Part shown: in pieces, positions 1 through 8,378 of the stretch
Layout: every line of letters begins with the position of its first letter
Position numbering within the stretch: the stretch's first letter is position 1
Position numbers and translations under genes: made by a program
Notes under the pieces: model-generated
What the model saw: the letters and a program-made list of their open reading frames with translations, nothing else
Told to the model about the DNA's origin: nothing
Database searches by the model: none
Assembly: GCF_044227025.1 (NCBI RefSeq)
Contig: NZ_JBGAFX010000007.1
Span: forward strand, 62,001 to 126,000
DNA: 64,000 nt
Source of the DNA: Dokdonella_A sp044227025
GTDB taxonomy: Bacteria > Pseudomonadota > Gammaproteobacteria > Xanthomonadales > Rhodanobacteraceae
Direction of reading: 5' to 3'

Positions 1-2502
1 GATCTGCGCCGCGAATTTGCCCGCGCGTGCGCGGTCGCCGGCGTTGCCGCCCGCGTAGAGCAACGGAATCTCCTTGCGCGGCGCGATGTTCATCTCGCTG
101 CGGATGCGGCGCACCTGGGTCAGCACCGCCTTCAGCCATTCGATCTCGGCACTGGCCGCCTCGTCCACGATGAAGTCGCTCGCGCGCGGATACGCCAGGG
201 TGGAGACGCTGATCGCCTCGATGCCGAGGTGGGGTTTGACTTCGCTCCAGACTTCTTCGGTTATGAACGGCATCAATGGATGCAATGCGCGCAGCACGGC
301 GTCGAGTACGGTCAGCAGCGTACGGCGAGTCGAAGCCGCGGCTGCCACGTCGCCCCCATTGAGCGCAGGTTTGGCCAGTTCCAGAAACCAGTCGCAATAG
401 TCGTTCCAGACGAACTCGTACAGTGCCTGTGCCAGCAGGTCGAAGCGGTAGGTCGTGAAATGCGCTTCGACATCGGCGAGCGTCTGGTGCAGGCGCGTGA
501 GGATCCAGCGCTCCGCTTCGGTCACCGGCTCGGTGGTGCCCGCGGGTACGATCGCTGCCGTTGACGCTCCCACGTTCATGAGCACGAAGCGCGCCGCGTT
601 CCACAGCTTGTTGCAGAAGTTGCGATAGCCGTCGGCGCGCTTGAGGTCGAAGTTGATCGTGCGGCCATAGGTCGCGAGCGCGGCGAAGGTGAAGCGCAAC
701 GCATCGGCGCCTACCGCGGCGATGCCTTGCGGGTACTCCTTGCGGATGCGCTTCTCGACCTTCTCGCGCACCTGCGGGATCAGCAGTGAGGCAGTCGACT
801 TCTTCACCAGCGACTCGAGGTCGATGCCGTCGATGAGGTCGAGCGGGTCGATCGTGTTGCCCTTCGATTTCGACATCTTCTGGCCTTCCGCATCACGCAC
901 GATCGCGTTGATGTAGACCTCGCGGAACGGCACCTTGCCGGTGAAGTACCGGGTCGCCATGACCATGCGCGCGACCCAGAAGAAGATGATGTCGAAGCCG
1001 GTGACCAGCACGTTGCTCGGCACGAACGCCTTGAACTGCTCCCATTCGGTCGCGCGTTCGGGGGTTTCGCCCGGCCAGCCGAGCGTCGAGAACGGCCACA
1101 GCGCGGACGAGAACCAGGTGTCGAGCACGTCCTCGTCGCGGCGCAACGCGCCCACCGGCGGGCTCGCCGCGTGCGCGAGCGCGTCGGCTTCGTCCTCGCC
1201 GACGAAGATGTTGCCGGCCTCGTCGTACCACGCCGGGATCTGGTGGCCCCACCAGAGCTGGCGACTGACGCACCAGTCCTGGATGTTTTCCAGCCACTGG
1301 TTGTAGGTCGTGGTCCAGTTGTCGGGAACAAACCTGATGTCGCCGTCGCGCACCGCGGCGAGCGCGGGCTCGATGATCGCCTTGCGCCCGCCCGGTCGAC
1401 CATCGGCGAGCGTGTCGCGCGTGAGGTCGAGGAACCACTGGTCGGTCAGCATCGGTTCGATCACCGCATCGGAGCGCTGGCTGATCGGCACCTGCAGCTT
1501 GTGCTTCTTCGTCTCGACCAGCAGGCCGGCCGCCTCGAGGTCGGCGAGCACGGCCTTGCGCGCGACGAAGCGGTCCATGCCGCGGTATTTTTCCGGAGCG
1601 TTGTCGTTGACCTTCGCATCAAGCGCAAGGATCGTGATCGGCACGAGCTTGTGGCGCGCGCCGACCTGCCAGTCGTTGAAATCGTGCGCGGGCGTGATCT
1701 TCACCGCGCCGGTACCGAATTCGCGCTCGACGTAGTCGTCGGCGATGACCGGGATCTCGCGATCGGTCAGCGGAAGCTTGAGGGATTTACCGATCAGCGC
1801 CTGGTAGCGTTCGTCCTCGGGATGCACCGCAACGGCGACGTCGCCGAGCATCGTCTCGGGGCGCGTCGTCGCGACGACCAGGCCTTCACCGCCATCGGAT
1901 GCCGGATAGCGGATCAGCCACAGCGAGCCGTCCTTCTCCTCGTTGTTGACCTCGAGGTCGGACACCGCGGTCATCAGCACCGGGTCCCAGTTGACGAGGC
2001 GCCGGCCGCGGTAGAGGAGTCCGTCGCGGAACCAGGTCACGAACACGCGCCGCACCGCGGTGGACAGACCCTCGTCCATCGTGAAGCGTTCGCGCGACCA
2101 GTCGACCGAGGCGCCGAGGCGACGCATCTGGTTGGTGATCGTGGATCCGGACTCCTCCTTCCATTCCCATACGCGCTCGACGAATTTCGCGCGGCCAAGA
2201 TCGTGGCGCGTCCTGCCCTGCGCGGCGAGCTGGTTCTCGACGATCTTCTGGGTCGCGATGCCGGCATGGTCGGTACCGCCCTGCCACAGCGTCCTGAAGC
2301 CGCGCATGCGGTGGTAACGGACCAGCGCGTCCATGATCGTCTGCTGGAACGCGTGGCCCATGTGCAGAGTGCCGGTCACGTTCGGCGGCGGCAGCTGGAT
2401 GCAGTACGGCTCGCCGCTGCCGGCGGGGGCGAACAGGTTGTTCGCTTCCCATCGCGCGTACCACTTCGGCTCGATCTGACCGGGTTCGAAACTGTTTTCC
2501 AT
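1..2502 (-). CDS. valS: Valine--tRNA ligase (ValS), C-terminus cut by window edge
   Basis: Class Ia aminoacyl-tRNA synthetase that charges tRNA-Val in the cytoplasm. The minus-strand frame is open from the ATG at 2502 to base 1, giving 834 residues of a protein that is usually about 920-950 long, so the end of the anticodon-binding region and the C-terminal coiled coil lie outside the window. The HIGH-type motif reads HMGH at residues 47-50, after PPPNVTG. KMSKS lies near residues 541-545, and the editing (CP1) domain fills the space between. The opening ENSFEPGQIEPKWY is typical of bacterial ValS. In many gammaproteobacteria valS follows pepA-holC directly; here upp and an RCC1-like gene on the other strand lie between holC and valS. 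The start is the first ATG before the conserved N-terminus. Family assignment is certain. Confidence 0.97.
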   Translation of the reverse strand, partial: MENSFEPGQIEPKWYARWEANNLFAPAGSGEPYCIQLPPPNVTGTLHMGHAFQQTIMDALVRYHRMRGFRTLWQGGTDHAGIATQKIVENQLAAQGRTRHDLGRAKFVERVWEWKEESGSTITNQMRRLGASVDWSRERFTMDEGLSTAVRRVFVTWFRDGLLYRGRRLVNWDPVLMTAVSDLEVNNEEKDGSLWLIRYPASDGGEGLVVATTRPETMLGDVAVAVHPEDERYQALIGKSLKLPLTDREIPVIADDYVEREFGTGAVKITPAHDFNDWQVGARHKLVPITILALDAKVNDNAPEKYRGMDRFVARKAVLADLEAAGLLVETKKHKLQVPISQRSDAVIEPMLTDQWFLDLTRDTLADGRPGGRKAIIEPALAAVRDGDIRFVPDNWTTTYNQWLENIQDWCVSRQLWWGHQIPAWYDEAGNIFVGEDEADALAHAASPPVGALRRDEDVLDTWFSSALWPFSTLGWPGETPERATEWEQFKAFVPSNVLVTGFDIIFFWVARMVMATRYFTGKVPFREVYINAIVRDAEGQKMSKSKGNTIDPLDLIDGIDLESLVKKSTASLLIPQVREKVEKRIRKEYPQGIAAVGADALRFTFAALATYGRTINFDLKRADGYRNFCNKLWNAARFVLMNVGASTAAIVPAGTTEPVTEAERWILTRLHQTLADVEAHFTTYRFDLLAQALYEFVWNDYCDWFLELAKPALNGGDVAAAASTRRTLLTVLDAVLRALHPLMPFITEEVWSEVKPHLGIEAISVSTLAYPRASDFIVDEAASAEIEWLKAVLTQVRRIRSEMNIAPRKEIPLLYAGGNAGDRARAGKFAAQI

Positions 2503-2577
2503 GCGTGCCGCGGGCCGTCGCGCGGCCCTTCTCCGGAGGGGGTCGGCCATTCTAGCAGGGGTCACCGCGACCGCCTG

Positions 2578-2660
2578 CGTAGGGGCGGTACGCGCAACGC
2601 GCGTGCCGCCGCGGATTGTGGAGCCCATTGGCGGAACGCTACGCGCGTGCCGCCCTACGC
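2578..2660. repeat. REP-like inverted repeat between valS and upp
   Basis: The left arm GTAGGGGCGGTACGCGC (from 2579) and the right arm GCGTGCCGCCCTACGC (ending 2660) are imperfect reverse complements. A near-copy of the left arm plus its partner recurs at 9908-9947, so this is a dispersed short palindromic repeat rather than a unique structure. It lies just upstream of the upp start and could form a hairpin in the transcript. No function is shown by the sequence. Confidence 0.6.
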
Positions 2661-2692
2661 GGTATCGTGCTGGAAACGAACGGGGGAATGCG

Positions 2693-3328
2693 ATGGCGCC
2701 AGGCGTGGAAGTGATCGACCACCCTCTCGTGCAGCACAAGCTGACCCTGCTGCGGAAGAAATCGACCAGCACGCTGGAGTTCCGCCGCTTGCTCGGCGAG
2801 CTGTCCGCGTTGATGACGTACGAGGTCACGCGCGACCTGCCGCTGCGCGAGGTCGCGATCGAGACGCCGGTCGCGGCTACACGGGGCGTTTGCATCGACG
2901 GCAAGAAGGTTGTGCTGGTGGCGATCCTGCGTGCCGGCATCGGCATCCTCGACGGCATGCTGAGCGTGGTGCCCGGCGCGCGCGTCGGCCATGTCGGCCT
3001 GTATCGTGACGAGGCGACGCTGCACCCGGTCGAGTACTACTTCCGCATGCCGCGCGATCTCGAACAGCGTGACGTCATCGTGGTCGACCCGATGCTCGCG
3101 ACTGGCAATTCAGCGATCGCGGCGCTCGACCGCATCAAGGCAGGCATGCCTCGCTCGCTGCGTTTCGTGTGCCTGGTCAGCTGTCCGGAGGGCATCGCGA
3201 ACCTGCGCGCGCATCATCCCGACGTGCCGATCTTCACCGCCGCGATCGACCAGGGATTGAACGAGCACGGCTACATCGTCCCCGGCCTCGGCGACGCCGG
3301 CGACCGTTATTTCGGCACGCGGATGTAA
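2693..3328 (+). CDS. upp: Uracil phosphoribosyltransferase (Upp)
   Basis: Pyrimidine salvage enzyme that converts uracil and PRPP to UMP in the cytoplasm. The 211 residues match the usual 208-210. The opening EVIDHPLVQHKLTLLR is characteristic. The PRPP-binding loop reads VDPMLATGNSA near residues 128-138, and the uracil-recognising end reads HGYIVPGLGDAGDR. The open frame extends further upstream (to 2501), but the ATG at 2693 has a GGGGGA ribosome site just before it and gives the family length. It stands alone on the plus strand between the minus-strand valS and holC, with a REP-like repeat before it. Assignment is firm. Confidence 0.96.
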   Translation: MAPGVEVIDHPLVQHKLTLLRKKSTSTLEFRRLLGELSALMTYEVTRDLPLREVAIETPVAATRGVCIDGKKVVLVAILRAGIGILDGMLSVVPGARVGHVGLYRDEATLHPVEYYFRMPRDLEQRDVIVVDPMLATGNSAIAALDRIKAGMPRSLRFVCLVSCPEGIANLRAHHPDVPIFTAAIDQGLNEHGYIVPGLGDAGDRYFGTRM

Positions 3329-3525
3329 GGTCCCGTCCGCGCGTACGACGAACGATTCCGGCGTCTCACGCAGCGACGACGCGTAGCCCGCCGTGGCCAT
3401 GGCATCGGCATGGTTCGCGCCCGCACGTAATTCCGGTTGCGCGCGGGGCACTGGCAGCGCGGCGTGAAGCGACGCACCATTCGGTGGTCGTGTCCGACCG
3501 GATCGAATGTCGCCTGGGAGCGACC

Positions 3526-4746
3526 ATGCCTATGCCTCGCGACACCGTGCGAATCGCAGCGTCCCTGCTCGCCGGCATCGTCACCGCAGCAAGCACTTTT
3601 CCGGCCGCGCGAGCGGCTGTGCCCCTGCGTGGCACGAGCCGCGTGTCCGCCGGTGGCGCGCACACCTGCGTGCTCACGACGGCGGGTGGCGTGTTGTGCT
3701 GGGGCGCCAACTCCGCCGGGCAACTCGGCGACGGCACGCAGACGGCGCGTCTTGCACCGGTCGGCACGGTCGGCCTCGCATCCGGCGTCCGGGCGATCAG
3801 TGCCGGCAGGGATCACACCTGTGCGTTGACCACGGGCGGTGCCGTGAAATGCTGGGGCATCGACTACGACGGCCAGCTCGGCGATGGCACCGGCGCATTC
3901 GGCGTGGTGCGCCGGACACCGGTCCAGGTCATCGGCCTGGCGCAGGGCGTGGCGGCAATCGCGGCCGGTGCGTCGCACAGCTGCGCGATCACGTCGGCAG
4001 GCGGCGCGAAGTGCTGGGGCCTCAACGACCATGGCCAGCTCGGCGACGGTACGGCGACCAAGCGGCTCGCGCCCGTCGACGTGTCCGGGCTTGCGAGTGG
4101 CGTGGCCGCCATCGCGCTCGGCGAGTACCACACGTGCGCACTGATGATGACCGGCGGCGCGAAATGCTGGGGCGACAACGACGACGGCGAGCTTGGCGAT
4201 GGCAGCAACATCGAGCGACGCACGCCCGTGAACGTTTCGGCTCTCGCCGGCGCGACGGCGATCGCGGCCGGCGACTTCCATGCGTGCGCGCTCGCGAACG
4301 GCGGCATGGTCTGCTGGGGCTACAACGGCAATGGCCAGCTCGGCAACGGCACGACGACCGCGTCGCCGCTGCCGGTAGCCGTGTCGGGACTCGGCAGCGG
4401 CGTCGCCGCGATCAGCGCCGGCGCGGACTTCGACCATTCCTGCGCGCTGCTGGTTGGCGGCAGCGTGCGTTGCTGGGGCGAGTATTACTTCCCGATCGGA
4501 GGGATCTTCCCGATCGCATCGGCGAATCCGCTCGACCGCGGCTTCGCCGGCGCCGCGTCGATCAGCGCAGGCGGCGCCGGCTACGTACTCACGTCGCACG
4601 TCTGTGCGGTCGGCGCCGACACGGGAGTGCGATGCCAGGGCGGCAACAGCGAGGGCCAGCTCGGCAACGGCGTGCAGGGGGACTACTCCGAGACTCCGGT
4701 CGATGTCCTGCTCGGCGATTCGATCTTCGCGGACGGCTTCGAGTGA
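3526..4746 (+). CDS. Secreted seven-repeat RCC1-like beta-propeller protein with IFADGFE tail
   Basis: A 406-residue exported protein of unknown function. An N-terminal signal peptide (residues 1 to about 30, ending PAARAA) is followed by seven repeats of about 50 residues on the pattern SAG-x-x-HTCAL...GG-x-x-CWG-x-N-x-x-GQLGDGT...PV. These are RCC1-type units, enough for one complete seven-bladed propeller. Most repeats carry two cysteines (HTC and CWG), which suggests a disulphide in each blade, suited to an extracytoplasmic location. The sixth repeat is degenerate. The protein ends GDSIFADGFE, a tail I associate with secreted proteins of Lysobacterales. The ATG at 3526 is followed by another at 3532; either gives a good signal peptide. 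It converges with holC, 10 bp away. RCC1-like proteins often mediate protein binding, but no partner is visible. Confidence 0.85.
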   Translation: MPMPRDTVRIAASLLAGIVTAASTFPAARAAVPLRGTSRVSAGGAHTCVLTTAGGVLCWGANSAGQLGDGTQTARLAPVGTVGLASGVRAISAGRDHTCALTTGGAVKCWGIDYDGQLGDGTGAFGVVRRTPVQVIGLAQGVAAIAAGASHSCAITSAGGAKCWGLNDHGQLGDGTATKRLAPVDVSGLASGVAAIALGEYHTCALMMTGGAKCWGDNDDGELGDGSNIERRTPVNVSALAGATAIAAGDFHACALANGGMVCWGYNGNGQLGNGTTTASPLPVAVSGLGSGVAAISAGADFDHSCALLVGGSVRCWGEYYFPIGGIFPIASANPLDRGFAGAASISAGGAGYVLTSHVCAVGADTGVRCQGGNSEGQLGNGVQGDYSETPVDVLLGDSIFADGFE

Positions 4747-4756
4747 CGTGCAGCGC

Positions 4757-5182
4757 TCACATGTCGTGCTTGGCGACTTCGAAGCCCGCGGCCTTGTAGG
4801 TTTTCCAGCGTTCGCGCGAGCCGGCGCGTTCCGCCTCGTCGGCCGGGATGACTTCCAATACGCGTTCGAACAGCCCTGGCGCGCATTCGTCGCGCAGGTT
4901 GATCACGAGGACGCGGTCGGGTGTCGTCGCATCGGGTGGCACGATCAGCACCGCGGTGATCGCATCGTCCTCGCCGTCACCGACGATCTGGTGTGGAATG
5001 AATGCGTTCTCGTCGAACTCCCACAGTTTCTCGTCCAGCGCCTCGGCCTGGTCACGCGAGCGCACGAGGATCAGGGTCGGCTGCTCTCCGGCGAACGCCT
5101 TCTTTGCCAGCTCGCAGACCAGCAGCAGCGGATCGGCGCGGAAGCGCGGTTTGTCGATCAGGTAGAAGTCGGCGCGTGGCAT
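4757..5182 (-). CDS. holC: DNA polymerase III chi subunit (HolC)
   Basis: A 141-residue protein matching HolC in size and pattern: ADFYLI at the start, the central LVRSRDQAEALDEKLW, and FIPHQIVGD. Chi pairs with psi in the clamp-loader complex and binds single-stranded DNA-binding protein at the replication fork. It is the last gene of a minus-strand run: pepA, a small membrane-protein gene, then holC, with overlaps or gaps of only a few bases, so probably one transcript. The start (ATG at 5182) lies 3 bases after the stop of the upstream gene. HolC next to PepA is the standard gammaproteobacterial order. Confidence 0.93.
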   Translation of the reverse strand: MPRADFYLIDKPRFRADPLLLVCELAKKAFAGEQPTLILVRSRDQAEALDEKLWEFDENAFIPHQIVGDGEDDAITAVLIVPPDATTPDRVLVINLRDECAPGLFERVLEVIPADEAERAGSRERWKTYKAAGFEVAKHDM

Positions 5183-5185
5183 CGG

Positions 5186-5635
5186 TCACGGTCCCTTGAT
5201 GGCCGGCATCGGCGCGGCGCCGAGTTGCAGCGCGATGATCGCGCCCGCGCTCATTGCGAGGATCGCGCCGAAATAGACGCCGAAGTAGGCGAGGATCGCC
5301 GCGCCGCGTTGCCCCGGTGGTCGCGTCTTGTACAGGTAGTACGGAATGAAGATCGACTTGAACAGGACGATGCCGAGATTGAGCCACCACGGACGACGGA
5401 TCTGCAGCTGGCGCGAGTCGAGCGTCAGCCAGGTGAAGCAGAACCCGAGCGCGATCGCCTCGAACAGCAGGTTGATGCCGGTTCCCTGGATGGTTTCGAG
5501 CGTGGCCTGGAACGTTTCCGGGGTCAGCATCCCGGGAAACAGGCCGATCATGATGCCGCCGAGCACGACGTGCGTGCCAAGCCCCGCGGCGATGACGCGC
5601 GTCTTCAGGGTCTGGGCCGGATCCGCCCCGGTCAT
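5186..5635 (-). CDS. Small four-helix inner-membrane protein between pepA and holC
   Basis: A 149-residue hydrophobic protein that I do not recognise. Four likely membrane spans are seen, near residues 14-34, 52-70, 84-100 and 111-136, with the basic loop LQIRRPWW between spans two and three. Its ATG overlaps the pepA stop by 4 bp, and holC starts 3 bp after its own stop, so it is translated as part of a pepA-orf-holC operon. The tight coupling suggests constitutive expression rather than a role in peptide breakdown or replication. No catalytic motif is visible. Confidence 0.8.
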   Translation of the reverse strand: MTGADPAQTLKTRVIAAGLGTHVVLGGIMIGLFPGMLTPETFQATLETIQGTGINLLFEAIALGFCFTWLTLDSRQLQIRRPWWLNLGIVLFKSIFIPYYLYKTRPPGQRGAAILAYFGVYFGAILAMSAGAIIALQLGAAPMPAIKGP

Positions 5636-7110
5636 CGCGTGCGATCGATCAGGTACTGCACCAGCAGCGGCACCGGGCGACCGGTCGCGAGGCCCTTGCG
5701 GCCCTCATCCCAGGCAGTGCCGGCGATGTCGAGATGGGCCCAGCGGCGGCCATTGGTGAAGCGCGAAAGGAAGCAGCCCGCAGTGATCGCGCCCGCATAC
5801 TTGCCGCCGATGTTCGCGATGTCGGCGAAGCCCGACTCGAGCTGGCCCTGGTAGTCGTCCCATAGCGGCAGCCGCCACGCGCGATCGTGGGTCTGGTTGC
5901 CGGCGGCGAGCAGCTGCTCGGCGAGTTCGTCGTCGCGCGTCATCAGGCCCGATGCGTGCTTGCCGAGCGCGACCACGCAGGCGCCGGTCAGGGTCGCCGC
6001 GTCGATGATGACTTGCGGATCGAACGTCTGCGCGTAGGTCAGCGCATCGCACAGGATCAGGCGGCCCTCGGCATCCGTGTTCAGCACTTCGATGGTCAGC
6101 CCCGACATGCTGGTGAGGATGTCGCTCGGGCGATACGCGTTGCCGTCCGGCATGTTCTCGACCGCCGGCACGATGCAGACGAGGTTGATCGGCAACTGCA
6201 ATTCGACCGCTGCGAGAAACGCGCCAAGCACGCCGGCGGCGCCGCACATGTCGAACTTCATCTCCTCCATGCCCGCGCCGGGTTTGAGCGAGATGCCGCC
6301 GGTGTCGAACGTGATGCCCTTGCCGACCAGCGCGTACGGTTTTGCCTCGCCCTTGCCTTTCCACTGCAGCACGATGAGCTTGGGTGGATTCGCCGAACCC
6401 TGCGCGACGCCAAGCAACGAGCCCATGCCGAGCTTGGCCATGTCGTCGCGCTCGAGCACTTCGAGGGTGACGCCGGAATGACGCTCGGCGATCTGCTTCG
6501 CCTGCGCGGCGATCCAGGCCGGGTTGCAGATGTTCGGCGGCAGGTTGCCGAGTTCCTTGGCGAAACGCACGCCGGATGCGATCGCGGCCGCTTCCGCGAG
6601 CGCGCGACCCTCGCTGGCGCTGAACTCGATCGTTTGCAATTGCGGCGTCTTCGGCGCGTCCTTGGGCTTGAACGTCGCGGTGTAGCGGTAGGCCTGCGCG
6701 TCGGCGGCGAGCGCCGCAGTACGCGACTTCCATGCGACATCGCGGCCGGGAACGTCGAGCTCGGTCAGGGTCGAGTACGCCGACGCGATCGGCAGCCCCT
6801 TCAGCGCGCGCGCGGCATCGTTGGCGACGCGGTGGTAGACGCCTGCGTCGAACTTCTTCTGCTCGCCGAGCCCGACCACCAGCACGCGTTCCGCCGCGAC
6901 GCCAGGCAGGCCGAACAGCAGGGTCGAGGTGCCCGGCTTGCCGGTCGCGTCGCCGTTTTCGAGCAGGCGACGGATCGCGCCGCCAGCGGCGGCATCCACC
7001 CGCTGCGCGGCGGCGCCGAGCACGCGTTCCTCATAGATGCCGACGACGAGGCAGGGAGTGGTCGCGCTTTCGGGCGCATCGGAACGGGAGCTGAACTTCA
7101 GGACGGTCAT
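5632..7110 (-). CDS. pepA: Leucyl aminopeptidase (PepA, family M17)
   Basis: A 492-residue cytosolic metallo-aminopeptidase that removes N-terminal residues from peptides. In gammaproteobacteria PepA is also known as a DNA-binding accessory protein in Xer recombination and in carAB regulation. The M17 signature NTDAEGRL is present, as is the metal- and substrate-binding run GKGITFDTGGISLKPG. Length is standard. It is the first gene of the minus-strand pepA-orf-holC group and is divergent from lptF across 119 bp, which is the usual arrangement (pepA/lptFG). The two promoters must lie in 7111-7229. Confidence 0.97.
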   Translation of the reverse strand: MTVLKFSSRSDAPESATTPCLVVGIYEERVLGAAAQRVDAAAGGAIRRLLENGDATGKPGTSTLLFGLPGVAAERVLVVGLGEQKKFDAGVYHRVANDAARALKGLPIASAYSTLTELDVPGRDVAWKSRTAALAADAQAYRYTATFKPKDAPKTPQLQTIEFSASEGRALAEAAAIASGVRFAKELGNLPPNICNPAWIAAQAKQIAERHSGVTLEVLERDDMAKLGMGSLLGVAQGSANPPKLIVLQWKGKGEAKPYALVGKGITFDTGGISLKPGAGMEEMKFDMCGAAGVLGAFLAAVELQLPINLVCIVPAVENMPDGNAYRPSDILTSMSGLTIEVLNTDAEGRLILCDALTYAQTFDPQVIIDAATLTGACVVALGKHASGLMTRDDELAEQLLAAGNQTHDRAWRLPLWDDYQGQLESGFADIANIGGKYAGAITAGCFLSRFTNGRRWAHLDIAGTAWDEGRKGLATGRPVPLLVQYLIDRTR

Positions 7111-7229
7111 TGCGGTTTCCGGCAGGTTTCGATGTTCCTGGGGCGCGCGCGGTTACACTGTCGGAGGTACGGTGACGATGCGGTCGACGCCGTCGATGGA
7201 GCCGTTCCGCACGATCACCCGCAGCGCGC

Positions 7230-8378
7230 ATGAAGCCCACTATTCTAAGGCAAAACAATCCGCTTGCCCTGCGCATCGTCGATCGCTACCTGCTGCGCGA
7301 GCTGGCCGCCGGGTTCTTCGCCGCGACCGCGATCCTGCTGCTGGTGATGGTCGGCGGCGCGGTCGCGGACCTGCTGGCGAAGATCGCCAAGGGGCGCATC
7401 CCGGCCGACCTGCTGTTCACGCTGATCGCCCTGCGCACGGTCGGTACGCTGGCGATCCTGATGCCGCTGGCGGTGCTGCTCGGCGTGCTGCAGGCGTACG
7501 GACGCTTGTGGCGCGAGAGCGAGATGGCGGTGTTGCAGTCTTCCGGCCTCGACCTCGTCGGCCTGCTGCGTCCGCTCGCGTTGTTCGTGCTGCCGACGAT
7601 GCTGCTGCTTGGCGCGATCTCGTTCTGGCTCGGCCCCGCCGCGGACCGCCTCTCCTCGCGACTGTTGACCGAGGCGAACCGCTCGCTGATCGTCGCCGGT
7701 CTGGAGCCCGGTCGCTTCGTCGAATTGCCCGGGCGCGACGGCGTCATCTACGTCGGCGAAATGTCCGCCGATGGCAGCCAGTTCAAGCGCATGTTCATCG
7801 AGAGCGAGCGGCCCGACGCGAAGGCCGGCAAGACGCGCATCGACGTGATCACCGCGACCCACGGTTTCCTCTACCACGACGCCGACAACGGTCGTTACAT
7901 CGCCCTGCAGGACGGATTCCGGGTCGAAGGCAAGCTCGGCGAAGACGACTACCGCCTGATGCGCTTCGCACGCAACGACATCAAGCTTCCCGACAGCGTT
8001 GGCGACGACAGCGAGGCGGCGCAGAAGCGCAGCGCGCCGACATCGACCCTGCTCGCCGCCGGTGATGACCTGCTGATGCGTTCCGAACTGCACTGGAGAC
8101 TCGCGGCGCCGCTGTCGGTGCTGGTGCTCGGCCTGCTCGCGCTGCCGTTGTCGAAATCGAGTCCGCGCGAACCGCGCTTTGCGCGCATGCTGCTCGCGCT
8201 GCTGGGGTGGCTGGTCTATTACAACGGCCTGCTGCTCGGTCGCGCATGGATCAGCCAGGGCAAGCTCGCGCCCGCCTTCGGCCTGTGGTGGGTGTACCTG
8301 CCGGCGCTGGCGATAGCCGCGTGGATGATCTGGAGCAGCCAGCGCCTGAAGGCGCCGCGCAAGGCGAGGGCGGCATGA
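7230..8378 (+). CDS. lptF: Lipopolysaccharide export permease LptF
   Basis: One of the two permease subunits of the LptB2FG transporter, which extracts lipopolysaccharide from the inner membrane and feeds it to the LptC-A-D bridge. The 382-residue protein starts with the family feature IVDRYLLRELAAGFF and has three spans near the N-terminus, a large periplasmic beta-jellyroll (about 130-270) and three C-terminal spans. The lptG start overlaps its stop by 4 bp. The ATG at 7230 leaves about 17 residues before DRYLL, which is longer than usual. No strong ribosome site is seen, so a start further in cannot be excluded. Confidence 0.93.
   Translation: MKPTILRQNNPLALRIVDRYLLRELAAGFFAATAILLLVMVGGAVADLLAKIAKGRIPADLLFTLIALRTVGTLAILMPLAVLLGVLQAYGRLWRESEMAVLQSSGLDLVGLLRPLALFVLPTMLLLGAISFWLGPAADRLSSRLLTEANRSLIVAGLEPGRFVELPGRDGVIYVGEMSADGSQFKRMFIESERPDAKAGKTRIDVITATHGFLYHDADNGRYIALQDGFRVEGKLGEDDYRLMRFARNDIKLPDSVGDDSEAAQKRSAPTSTLLAAGDDLLMRSELHWRLAAPLSVLVLGLLALPLSKSSPREPRFARMLLALLGWLVYYNGLLLGRAWISQGKLAPAFGLWWVYLPALAIAAWMIWSSQRLKAPRKARAA

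Noticed and set aside
3169..3525. An upstream extension of the RCC1-like protein
   Set aside because: The extra residues overlap upp, lack coding character and would bury the signal peptide.
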